Below are positions 38,094-49,298 of a stretch of DNA of 64,000 nt, one piece after another. This DNA is from Vicugna pacos (Eukaryota; Chordata; Mammalia; Artiodactyla; Camelidae). The translations under genes were made by a program, and so were the position numbers. The stretch covers positions 2,626,453 to 2,690,452 of the forward strand of contig NC_133008.1 in assembly GCF_048564905.1 (NCBI RefSeq), given 5' to 3'. Positions within the stretch are counted from its first letter, which is position 1. Every line of letters starts with the position of its first letter. Below the pieces are notes generated by a model that was not told the origin of the DNA, ran no database searches, and saw only the letters and a list, made by a program, of their open reading frames with translations.

Positions 38094-40832
38094 CTAGGAA
38101 AAAAACTGGGAAACCAGAGTAAGGGTTTCTCCTGCAACCCGTTCCCTTTGTGCTGGATGAACGAACGTCTCTCCACATGCTCAGTTCTGAGAGATAAGTG
38201 TGTGTGAAAGCCGTCCTTCACCTAGCTTGAAGGGAACACAAAGTTTCTTTTCAGTTGCCAACTCCACTCCATACATATATATGGGGAGGTACAAGCTCCA
38301 ACTCGGTTTTACAGTGAAAACGGCAGGCACTTCAAACCGGCACTAGGAAACAGACTGAGAAACCAGAGTAAGGGTTTCTCCTGCAACCCGTTCCCTTTGT
38401 GCTGGATGAACGAACGTCTCTCCACATGCTCAGTTCTGAGAGATAAGTGTGTGTGAAAGCCGTTTTTCACCTAGCTTGAAGGGAACACAAAGTTTCTTTT
38501 CAGTTGCAAACTCCACTCCATACATATATATGGGGAGGTACAAGCTCCAACTCGGTTTTACAGTGAAAACAACAGGCACTTCAAACCGGCACTAGGAAAC
38601 AGACTGAGAAACCAGAGTAAGGGTTTCTCCTGCAACCCGTTCCCTTTGTGCTGGATGAACGAACGTCTCTCCACATGCTCAGTTCTGAGAGATAAGTGTG
38701 TGTGAAAGCCGTCCTTCACCTAGCTTGAAGGGAACACAAAGTTTCTTTTCAGTTGCCAACTCCACTCCATACATATATATGGGGAGGTACAAGCTCCAAC
38801 TCGGTTTTACAGTGAAAACGGCAGGCACTTCAAACCGGCACTAGGAAACAGACTGAGAAACCAGAGTAAGGGTTTCTCCTGCAACCCGTTCCCTTTGTGC
38901 TGGATGAACAAACGTCTCTCCACATGATCAGTTCTGAGAGATAAGTGTGTGTGAAAGCCGTCCTTCACCTAGCTTGAAGGGAACACAAAGTTTCTTTTCA
39001 GTTGCAAACTCCACTCCATACATGTATATGGGGAGGTACAAGCTCCAACTCGGTTTTACAGTGAAAACGGCAGGCACTTCAAACCGGTACTAGGAAACAG
39101 ACTGAGAATCCAGAGAAAGGGTTTCTCCTACAACCCATTCCCTTTGTGCTGGATGAACGAACGTCTCTCCACATGCTCAGTTCTGAGAGATAAGTGTGTG
39201 TGAAAGCCGTTTTTCACCTAGCTTGAAGGGAACACAAAGTTTCTTTTCAGTTGCCAACTCCACTCCATACATATATATGGGGAGGTACAAGCTCCAACTC
39301 GGTTTTACAGTGAAAACGACAGGCACTTCAAACCGGCACTAGGAAACAGACTGAGAAACCAGAGTAAGGGTTTCTCCTGCAACCCGTTCCCTTTGTGCTG
39401 GATGAACGAACGTCTCTCCACATGCTCAGTTCTGAGAGATAAGTGTGTGTGAAAGCCGTCCTTCACCTAGCTTGAAGGGAACACAAAGTTTCTTTTCAGT
39501 TGCCAACTCCACTCCATACATATATATGGGGAGGTACAAGCTCCAACTCGGTTTTACAGTGAAAACGGCAGGCACTTCAAACCGGCACTAGGAAACAGAC
39601 TGAGAATCCAGAGTAAGGGTTTCTCCTGCAACCCGTTCCCTTTGTGCTGGATGAACGAACGTCTCTCCACATGCTCAGTTCTGAGAGATAAGTGTGTGTG
39701 AAAGCCGTCCTTCACCTAGCTTGAAGGGAACACAAAGTTTCTTTTCAGTTGCCAACTCCACTCCATACATATATATGGGGAGGTACAAGCTCCAACTCGG
39801 TTTTACAGTGAAAACGGCAGGCACTTCAAACCGGCACTAGGAAACAGACTGAGAAACCAGAGTAAGGGTTTCTCCTGCAACCCGTTCCCTTTGTGCTGGA
39901 TGAACGAACGTCTCTCCACATGCTCAGTTCTGAGAGATAAGTGTGTGTGAAAGCCGTCCTTCACCTAGCTTGAAGGGAACACAAAGTTTCTTTTCAGTTG
40001 CAAACTCCACTCCATCCATGTATATGGGGAGGTAAAAGCTCCAACTCGGTTTTACAGTGAAAACGGCAGGCACTTCAAACCGGCACTAGGAAACAGACTG
40101 AGAATCCAGAGTAAGGGTTTCTCCTACAACCCATTCCCTTTGTGCTGGATGAACGAACGTCTCTCCACATGCTCAGTTCTGAGAGATAAGTGTGTGTGAA
40201 AGCCATTTTTCACCTAGCTTGAAGGGAACACAAAGTTTCTTTTCAGTTGCAAACTCCACTCCATACATATATATGGGGAGGTACAAGCTCCAACTCGGTT
40301 TTACAGTGAAATCGGCAGGCACTTCAAACCGGCACTAGGAAACAGACTGAGAAACCAGAGTAAGGGTTTCTCCTGCAACCCGTTCCCTTTGTGCTGGATG
40401 AACGAACGTCTCTCCACATGCTCAGTTCTGAGAGATAAGTGTGTGTGAAAGCCGTCCTTCACCTAGCTTGAAGGGAACACAAAGTTTCTTTACAGTTGCC
40501 AACTCCACTCCATACATATATATGGGGAGGAACAAGCTCCAACTCGGTTTTACAGTGAAAACGGCAGGCACTTCAAACCGGCACTAGGAAACAGACTGAG
40601 AAACCAGAGTAAGGGTTTCTCCTGCAACCCGTTCCCTTTGTGCTGGATGAACGAACGTCTCTCCACATGCTCAGTTCTGAGAGATAAGTGTGTGTGAAAG
40701 CCGTCCTTCACCTAGCTTGAAGGGAACACAAAGTTTCTTTTCAGTTGCAAACTCCACTCCATACATATATATGGGGAGGTACAAGCTCCAACTCGGTTTT
40801 ACAGTGAAAACGACAGGCACTTCAAACCGGCA
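38094..40832 (+). repeat. Third copy of the M121-M132 string (M154-M164)
   Basis: The order is: A-rich opening; GCCGTTTTTC with an A-rich AACAACAG; near-consensus; type d; T20 plus A27 with CGACAG; near-consensus; T20 near-consensus; CATGTATATGG type; GCCATTTTTC plus GAAATCGG; TTTACAG with GGAGGAAC; near-consensus with TTGCAAAC and CGACAG. This matches M121-M132, starting 33 monomers earlier, except that the counterpart of M128 (TTTCGCC, CTCAATTC) is missing. A less complete relative lies at M47-M54. The repeat of the sixth and seventh markers shows that M124-M126, extra in the right 46-monomer copy, also exist here, so they may be ancestral and lost from the left copy. Confidence 0.82.
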
Positions 40833-41330
40833 CTAGGAAACAGACTGAGAAACCAGAGTAAGGGTTTCTCCTGCAACCCGTTCCCTTTGTGCTGGATGAA
40901 CGAACGTCTCTCCACATGCTCAGTTCTGAGAGATAAGTGTGTGTGAAAGCCGTCCTTCACCTAGCTTGAAGGGAACACAAAGTTTCTTTTCAGTTGCAAA
41001 CTCCACTCCATACATGTATATGGGGAGGTACAAGCTCCAACTCGGTTTTACAGTGAAAACGGCAGGCACTTCAAACCGGCACTAGGAAACAGACTGAGAA
41101 TCCAGAGTAAGGGTTTCTCCTACAACCCGTTCCCTTTGTGCTGGATGAACGAACGTCTCTCCACATGCTCAGTTCTGAGAGATAAGTGTGTGTGAAAGCC
41201 GTCCTTCACCTAGCTTGAAGGGAACACAAAGTTTCTTTACAGTTGCCAACTCCACTCCATACATATATATGGGGAGGTAGAAGCTCCAACTCGGTTTTAC
41301 AGTGAAAACGGCAGGCACTTCAAACCGGCA
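40833..41330 (+). repeat. M165-M166, with hybrid monomer M166
   Basis: M165 (TTGCAAAC, CATGTATATGG) corresponds to M172. M166 combines the 5' markers of M173 (T20, CCTACAAC) with the 3' markers of M174 (TTTACAG, GGTAGAAG), so one monomer has been lost relative to M172-M174 by an in-register exchange. M167 then matches M175. Confidence 0.78.
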
Positions 41331-43322
41331 CTAGGAAACAGACTGAGAAACCAGAGTAAGGGTTTCTCCTGCAACCCGTTCCCTTTGTGCTGGATGAAGG
41401 AACGTCTCTCCACATGCTCAGTTCTGAGAGATAAGTGTGTGTGAAAGGCGTTTTTCACCTAGCTTGAAGTGAACACAAAGTTTCTTTTCAGTTGCAAACT
41501 CCACTCCATACATATATATGGGGAGGTACAAGCTCCAACTCGGTTTTACAGTGAAAACGGCAGGCACTTCAAACCGGCACTAGGAAACAGACTGAGAAAC
41601 CAGAGTAAGGGTTTCTCCTGCAACCCGTTCCCTTTGTGCTGGATGAACGAACGTCTCTCCACATGCTCAGTTCTGAGAGATAAGTGTGTGTGAAAGCCGT
41701 CCTTCACCTAGCTTGAAGGGAACACAAAGTTTCTTTTCAGTTGCCAACTCCACTCCATACATATATATGGGGAGGTACAAGCTCCAACTCGGTTTTACAG
41801 TGAAAACGGCAGGCACTTCAAACCGGCACTAGGAAACAGACTGAGAAACCAGAGTAAGGGTTTCTCCTGCAACCCGTTCCCTTTGTGCTGGATGAACAAA
41901 CGTCTCTCCACATGATCAGTTCTGAGAGATAAGTGTGTGTGAAAGCCGTCCTTCACCTAGCTTGAAGGGAACACAAAGTTTCTTTTCAGTTGCAAACTCC
42001 ACTCCATACATGTATATGGGGAGGTACAAGCTCCAACTCGGTTTTACAGTGAAAACGGCAGGCACTTCAAACCGGCACTAGGAAACAGACTGAGAATCCA
42101 GAGAAAGGGTTTCTCCTACAACCCATTCCCTTTGTGCTGGATGAACGAACGTCTCTCCACATGCTCAGTTCTGAGAGATAAGTGTGTGTGAAAGCCGTCC
42201 TTCACCTAGCTTGAAGGGAACACAAAGTTTCTTTTCAGTTGCCAACTCCACTCCATACATATATATGGGGAGGAACAAGCTCCAACTCGGTTTTACAGTG
42301 AAAACGGCAGGCACTTCAAACCGGCACTAGGAAACAGACTGAGAAACCAGAGTAAGGGTTTCTACTGCAACCCGTTCCCTTTGTGCTGGATGAAGGAACG
42401 TCTCTCCACATGCTCAGTTCTGAGAGATAAGTGTGTGTGAAAGCCGTCCTTCACCTAGCTTGAAGGGAACACAAAGTTTCTTTTCAGTTGCCAACTCCAC
42501 TCCATACATATATATGGGGAGGAACAAGCTCCAACTCGGTTTTACAGTGAAAACGGCAGGCACTTCAAACCGGCACTAGGAAACAGACTGAGAAACCAGA
42601 GTAAGGGTTTCTCCTGCAACCCGTTCCCTTTGTGCTGGATGAACGAACGTCTCTCCACATGCTCAGTTCTGAGAGATAAGTGTGTGTGAAAGCCGTCCTT
42701 CACCTAGCTTGAAGGGAACACAAAGTTTCTTTTCAGTTGCAAACTCCACTCCATACATGTATATGGGGAGGTACAAGCTCCAACTCGGTTTTACAGTGAA
42801 AACGGCAGGCACTTCAAACCGGCACTAGGAAACAGACTGAGAATCCAGAGTAAGGGTTTCTCCTACAACCCATTCCCTTTGTGCTGGATGAACGAACGTC
42901 TCTCCACATACTCAGTTCTGAGAGATAAGTGTGTGTGAAAGCCATTTTTCACCTAGCTTGAAGGGAACACAAAGTTTCTTTTCAGTTGCAAACTCCACTC
43001 CATACATATATATGGGGAGGTACAAGCTCCAACTCGGTTTTACAGTGAAATCGGCAGGCACTTCAAACCGGCACTAGGAAACAGACTGAGAAACCAGAGT
43101 AAGGGTTTCTCCTGCAACCCGTTCCCTTTGTGCTGGATGAACGAACGTCTCTCCACATGCTCAGTTCTGAGAGATAAGTGTGTGTGAAAGCCGTCCTTCA
43201 CCTAGCTTGAAGGGAACACAAAGTTTCTTTACAGTTGCCAACTCCACTCCATACATATATATGGGGAGGTAGAAGCTCCAACTCGGTTTTACAGTGAAAA
43301 CGGCAGGCACTTCAAACCGGCA
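41331..43322 (+). repeat. 8-monomer higher-order repeat M167-M174
   Basis: The order is: GAAGGAAC with AAAGGCGTTTTTC; near-consensus; type d; T20 plus A27 with GGAGGAAC; CTACTG with GAAGGAAC; CATGTATATGG type; GCCATTTTTC with GAAATCGG and a private CATACTC; TTTACAG with GGTAGAAG. The AAAGGCG marker occurs only at M167 and M175, fixing the period at 1992 bp. M167 has a private GAAGTGAAC that provides a GTG codon opening a 74-codon frame (41469-41693). That frame exists in neighbouring monomers without the GTG and is not a gene. Confidence 0.87.
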
Positions 43323-44567
43323 CTAGGAAACAGACTGAGAAACCAGAGTAAGGGTTTCTCCTGTAACCCGTTCCCTTTGTGCTGGATGAAGGAACGTCTC
43401 TCCACATGCTCAGTTCTGAGAGATAAGTGTGTGTGAAAGGCGTTTTTCACCTAGCTTGAAGGGAACACAAAGTTTCTTTTCAGTTGCAAACTCCACTCCA
43501 TACATATATATGGGGAGGTACAAGCTCCAACTCGGTTTTACAGTGAAAACGGCAGGCACTTCAAACCGGCACTAGGAAACAGACTGAGAAACCAGAGTAA
43601 GGGTTTCTCCTGCAACCCGTTCCCTTTGTGCTGGATGAACGAACGTCTCTCCACATGCTCAGTTCTGAGAGATAAGTGTGTGTGAAAGCCGTCCTTCACC
43701 TAGCTTGAAGGGAACACAAAGTTTCTTTTCAGTTGCCAACTCCACTCCATACATATATATGGGGAGGTACAAGCTCCAACTCGGTTTTACAGTGAAAACG
43801 GCAGGCACTTCAAACCGGCACTAGGAAACAGACTGAGAAACCAGAGTAAGGGTTTCTCCTGCAACCCGTTCCCTTTGTGCTGGATGAACAAACGTCTCTC
43901 CACATGATCAGTTCTGAGAGATAAGTGTGTGTGAAAGCCGTCCTTCACCTAGCTTGAAGGGAACACAAAGTTTCTTTTCAGTTGCAAACTCCACTCCATA
44001 CATGTATAAGGGGAGGTACAAGCTCCAACTCGGTTTTACAGTGAAAACGGCAGGCACTTCAAACCGGCACTAGGAAACAGACTGAGAATCCAGAGAAAGG
44101 GTTTCTCCTACAACCCATTCCCTTTGTGCTGGATGAACGAACGTCTCTCCACATGCTCAGTTCTGAGAGATAAGTGTGTGTGAAAGCCGTCCTTCACCTA
44201 GCTTGAAGGGAACACAAAGTTTCTTTTCAGTTGCCAACTCCACTCCATACATATATATGGGGAGGAACAAGCTCCAACTCGGTTTTACAGTGAAAACGGC
44301 AGGCACTTCAAACCGGCACTAGGAAACAGACTGAGAAACCAGAGTAAGGGTTTCTACTGCAACCCGTTCCCTTTGTGCTGGATGAAGGAACGTCTCTCCA
44401 CATGCTCAGTTCTGAGAGATAAGTGTGTGTGAAAGCCGTCCTTCACCTAGCTTGAAGGGAACACAAAGTTTCTTTTCAGTTGCCAACTCCACTCCATACA
44501 TATATATGGGGAGGAACAAGCTCCAACTCGGTTTTACAGTGAAAACGGCAGGCACTTCAAACCGGCA
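43323..44567 (+). repeat. Five-monomer continuation M175-M179
   Basis: M175-M179 repeat M167-M171 at 1992 bp, including AAAGGCGTTTTTC. Private differences include CCTGTAACCC in M175 and CATGTATAAGG in M177. After M179 the string changes to the GGAAGAACTAATG monomer of the six-monomer unit. M178 and M179 therefore belong both to the end of this 8-monomer string and to the start of the first 6-monomer unit, so the two higher-order patterns are nested. Confidence 0.83.
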
Positions 44568-45563
44568 CTAGGAAACAGACTGAGAAACCAGAGTAAGGGT
44601 TTCTCCTGCAACCCGTTCCCTTTGTGCTGGAAGAACTAATGTCTCTCTACATGCTCAGTTCTGAGAGATAAGTGTGTGTGAAAGCCGTCCTTCACCTAGC
44701 TTGAAGGGAACACAAAGTTTCTTTTCAGTTGCCAACTCCACTCCATACATATATATGGGGAGAAACAAGCTCCAACTCGGTTTTACAGTGAAAACGGCAG
44801 GCACTTCAAACCGGCACTAGGAAACAGACTGAGAAACCAGAGTAAGGGTTTCTCCTGCAACCCGTTCCCTTTGTGCTGGATGAACAAACGTCTCTCCACA
44901 TGATCAGTTCTGAGAGATAAGTGTGTGTGAAAGCCGTCCTTCACCTAGCTTGAAGGGAACACAAAGTTTCTTTTCAGTTGCAAACTCCACTCCATAAATG
45001 TATATGGGGAGGTACAAGCTCAAAAACGGTTTTACAGTGAAAACGGTAGGCACTTCAAACCGGCACTAGGAAACAGACTGAGAATCCAGAGAAAGGGTTT
45101 CTCCTACAACCCATTCCCTTTGTGCTGGATGAACGAACGTCTCTCCACATGCTCAGTTCTGAGAGATAAGTGTGTGTGAAAGCCGTCCTTCACCTAGCTT
45201 GAAGGGAACACAAAGTTTCTTTTCAGTTGCCAACTCCACTCCATACATATATATGGGGAGGTACAAGCTCCAACTCGGTTTTACAGTGAAAACGGCAGGC
45301 ACTTCAAACCGGCACTAGGAAACAGACTGAGAAACCAGAGTAAGGGTTTCTCCTGCAAACCGTTCCCTTTGTGCTGGATGAACGAACGTCTCTCCACATG
45401 CTCAGATCTGAGAGATATGTGTGTGTGAAAGCCGTCCTTCACCTAGCTTGAAGGGAACAGAAAGTTTCTTTTCAGTTGCCAACTCCACTCCATACATATA
45501 TATGGGGAGGTACAAGCTCCAACTCGGTTTTACAGTGAAAACGGCAGGCACTTCAAACCGGCA
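44070..45563 (+). repeat. 6-monomer higher-order repeat, unit 1 (M178-M183)
   Basis: The unit is 1494 bp. Order: T20 plus A27 with GGAGGAAC; CTACTG with GAAGGAAC; GGAAGAACTAATG with CTCTACATG and GGGGAGAAAC; type d with CCATAAATG; T20 plus A27 with GCCGTCC; CAAACCG with CTCAGATCTGAG, ATATGTG and AACAGAAAG. The next unit repeats it; the only differences I see are in M181 against M187 (CTCAAAAACGG against CTCCAAAACGG, and CGGTAGG against CGGCAGG). Confidence 0.92.
45401..45412. other. Perfect 12-bp palindrome CTCAGATCTGAG (M183)
   Basis: The same T92 to A variant as in M149 and M189, linked to ATATGTG. It is a diagnostic tag of the six-monomer unit. Confidence 0.92.
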
Positions 45564-47057
45564 CTAGGAAACAGACTGAGAATCCAGAGAAAGGGTTTCT
45601 CCTACAACCCATTCCCTTTGTGCTGGATGAACGAACGTCTCTCCACATGCTCAGTTCTGAGAGATAAGTGTGTGTGAAAGCCGTCCTTCACCTAGCTTGA
45701 AGGGAACACAAAGTTTCTTTTCAGTTGCCAACTCCACTCCATACATATATATGGGGAGGAACAAGCTCCAACTCGGTTTTACAGTGAAAACGGCAGGCAC
45801 TTCAAACCGGCACTAGGAAACAGACTGAGAAACCAGAGTAAGGGTTTCTACTGCAACCCGTTCCCTTTGTGCTGGATGAAGGAACGTCTCTCCACATGCT
45901 CAGTTCTGAGAGATAAGTGTGTGTGAAAGCCGTCCTTCACCTAGCTTGAAGGGAACACAAAGTTTCTTTTCAGTTGCCAACTCCACTCCATACATATATA
46001 TGGGGAGGAACAAGCTCCAACTCGGTTTTACAGTGAAAACGGCAGGCACTTCAAACCGGCACTAGGAAACAGACTGAGAAACCAGAGTAAGGGTTTCTCC
46101 TGCAACCCGTTCCCTTTGTGCTGGAAGAACTAATGTCTCTCTACATGCTCAGTTCTGAGAGATAAGTGTGTGTGAAAGCCGTCCTTCACCTAGCTTGAAG
46201 GGAACACAAAGTTTCTTTTCAGTTGCCAACTCCACTCCATACATATATATGGGGAGAAACAAGCTCCAACTCGGTTTTACAGTGAAAACGGCAGGCACTT
46301 CAAACCGGCACTAGGAAACAGACTGAGAAACCAGAGTAAGGGTTTCTCCTGCAACCCGTTCCCTTTGTGCTGGATGAACAAACGTCTCTCCACATGATCA
46401 GTTCTGAGAGATAAGTGTGTGTGAAAGCCGTCCTTCACCTAGCTTGAAGGGAACACAAAGTTTCTTTTCAGTTGCAAACTCCACTCCATAAATGTATATG
46501 GGGAGGTACAAGCTCCAAAACGGTTTTACAGTGAAAACGGCAGGCACTTCAAACCGGCACTAGGAAACAGACTGAGAATCCAGAGAAAGGGTTTCTCCTA
46601 CAACCCATTCCCTTTGTGCTGGATGAACGAACGTCTCTCCACATGCTCAGTTCTGAGAGATAAGTGTGTGTGAAAGCCGTCCTTCACCTAGCTTGAAGGG
46701 AACACAAAGTTTCTTTTCAGTTGCCAACTCCACTCCATACATATATATGGGGAGGTACAAGCTCCAACTCGGTTTTACAGTGAAAACGGCAGGCACTTCA
46801 AACCGGCACTAGGAAACAGACTGAGAAACCAGAGTAAGGGTTTCTCCTGCAAACCGTTCCCTTTGTGCTGGATGAACGAACGTCTCTCCACATGCTCAGA
46901 TCTGAGAGATATGTGTGTGTGAAAGCCGTCCTTCACCTAGCTTGAAGGGAACAGAAAGTTTCTTTTCAGTTGCCAACTCCACTCCATACATATATATGGG
47001 GAGGTACAAGCTCCAACTCGGTTTTACAGTGAAAACGGCAGGCACTTCAAACCGGCA
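45564..47057 (+). repeat. 6-monomer higher-order repeat, unit 2 (M184-M189)
   Basis: This is a near-identical copy of the preceding 1494 bp. The older five-monomer relative at M145-M149 lacks CCATAAATG and instead has AACACGG in the matching monomer. The tandem pair is therefore a recent duplication of a block that was already present about 8.5 kb to the left. Confidence 0.92.
46895..46906. other. Perfect 12-bp palindrome CTCAGATCTGAG (M189)
   Basis: Last of the four perfect palindromes in the window; shares ATATGTG and AACAGAAAG with M149 and M183. Confidence 0.92.
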
Positions 47058-49298
47058 CTAGGAAACAGACTGAGAAACCAGAGTAAGGGTTTCTCCTGCA
47101 ACCCATTCCCTTTGTGCTGGATGAACGAACGTCTCTCCACATGCTCAGTTCTGAGAGATAAGTGTGTGTGAAAGCCGTTTTTCACCTAGCTTGAAGGGAA
47201 CACAAAGTTTCTTTTCAGTTGCAAACTCCACTCCATACATATATATGGGGAGGTACAAGCTCCAAATCGGTTTTACAGTGAAAACGGCAGGCACTTCAAA
47301 CCGGCACTAGGAAACAGACTGAGAAACCAGAGTAAGGGTTTCTCCTGCAACCCGTTCCCTTTGTGCTGGATGAACGAACGTCTCTCCACATGCTCAGTTC
47401 TGAGAGATAAGTGTGTGTGAAAGCCGTTTTTCACCTAGCTTGAAGGGAACACAAAGTTTCTTTTCAGTTGCAAACTCCACTCCATAAATATATATGGGGA
47501 GGTACAAGCTCCAAATCGGTTTTACAGTGAAAACGGCAGGCACTTCAAACCGGCACTAGGAAACAGACTGAGAAACCAGAGTAAGGGTTTCTCCTGCAAC
47601 CCGTTCCCTTTGTGCTGGATGAACGAACGTCTCTCCACATGCTCAGTTCTGAGAGATAAGTGTGTGTGAAGGCCGTCCTTCACCTAGCTTGAAGGGAACA
47701 CAAAGTTTCTTTTCAGTTGCCAACTCCACTCCATACATATATATGGGGAGGTACAAGCTCCAACTCGGTTTTACAGTGAAAACGGCAGGCACTTCAAACC
47801 GTCACTAGGAAAAAAACTGGGAAACCAGAGTAAGGGTTTCTCCTGCAACCCGTTCCCTTTGTGCTGGATGAACGAACGTCTCTCCACATGCTCAGTTCTG
47901 AGAGATAAGTGTGTGTGAAAGCCGTCCTTCACCTAGCTTGAAGGGAACACAAAGTTTCTTTTCAGTTGCCAACTCCACTCCATACATATATATGGGGAGG
48001 TACAAGCTCCAACTCGGTTTTACAGTGAAAACGACAGGCACTTCAAACCGGCACTAGGAAACAGACTGAGAAACCAGAGTAAGGGTTTCTCCTGTAACCC
48101 GTTCCCTTTGTGCTGGATGAACGAACGTCTCTCCACATGCTCAGTTCTGAGAGATAAGTGTGTGTGAAAGCCGTCCTTCACCTAGCTTGAAGGGAACACA
48201 AAGTTTCTTTTCAGGTGCCAACTCCACTCCATACATATATATGGGGAGGTACAAGCTCCAACTCGGTTTTACAGTGAAAACGGCAGGCACTTCAAACCGG
48301 CACTAGGAAACAGACTGAGAAACCAGAGTAAGGGTTTCTCCTGCAACCCGTTCCCTTTGTGCTGGATGAACGAACGTCTCTCCACATGCTCAGTTCTGAG
48401 AGATAAGTGTGTGTGAAAGCCGTCCTTCACCTAGCTTGAAGGGAACACAAAGTTTCTTTTCAGTTGCCAACTCCAATCCATACATATATATGGGGAGGTA
48501 CAAGCTCCAACTCGGTTTTACAGTGAAAACGGCAGGCACTTCAAACCGGCACTAGGAAACAGACTGAGAAACCAGAGTAAGGGTTTCTCCTGCAACCCGT
48601 TCCCTTTGTGCTGGATGAACGAACGTCTCTCCACATGATCAGTTCTGAGAGATAAGTGTGTGTGAAAGCCGTCCTTCACCTAGCTTGAAGGGAACACAAA
48701 GTTTCTTTTCAGTTGCAAACTCCAATCCATACATGTATATGGGGAGGTACAAGCTCCAACTCGGTTTTACAGTGAAAACGGGAGGCACTTCAAACCGGCA
48801 CTAGGAAACAGACTGAGAATCCAGAGTAAGGGTTTCTCCTACAACCCATTCCCTTTGTGCTGGATGAACGAACGTCTCTCCACATGCTCAGTTCTGAGAG
48901 ATAAGTGTGTGTGAAAGCCGTTTTTCACCTAGCTTGAAGGGAACACAAAGTTTCTTTTCAGTTGCAAACTCCACTCCATAAATATATATGGGGAGGTACA
49001 AGCTCCAAATCGGTTTTACAGTGAAAACGGCAGGCACTTCAAACCGGCACTAGGAAACAGACTGAGAAACCAGAGTAAGGGTTTCTCCTGCAACCCGTTC
49101 CCTTTGTGCTGGATGAACGAACGTCTCTCCACATGCTCAGTTCTGAGAGATAAGTGTGTGTGAAGGCCGACCTTCACCTAGCTTGAAGGGAACACAAAGT
49201 TTCTTTTCAGTTGCCAACTCCACTCCATACATATATATGGGGAGGTACAAGCTCCAACTCGGTTTTACAGTGAAAACGGCAGGCACTTCAAACCGTCA
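47058..49298 (+). repeat. Mosaic with partial 6-monomer period (M190-M198)
   Basis: M191-M193 and M197-M199 share GCCGTTTTTC with CCATAAATAT and CCAAATCGG, then GTGAAGGCC ending CCGTCAC, then the A-rich opening, at a spacing of six monomers (1494 bp, 47307 to 48801). M190 is an apparent recombinant: it has CCCATT but keeps CTCCTGCAAC, which almost always goes with CCCGTT. M194 (CCTGTAAC, TTCAGGTGCC) and M195 (CCAATCC) are near-consensus. M196 shares CGGGAGG with M151. The two halves of the block do not match outside the three-monomer string. Confidence 0.78.

Noticed and set aside
41469-41693. 74-codon open stretch on the plus strand starting with GTG
   Set aside because: The same frame is open in most monomers; only the chance GTG in M167 makes it look like a start. 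No evidence of translation.
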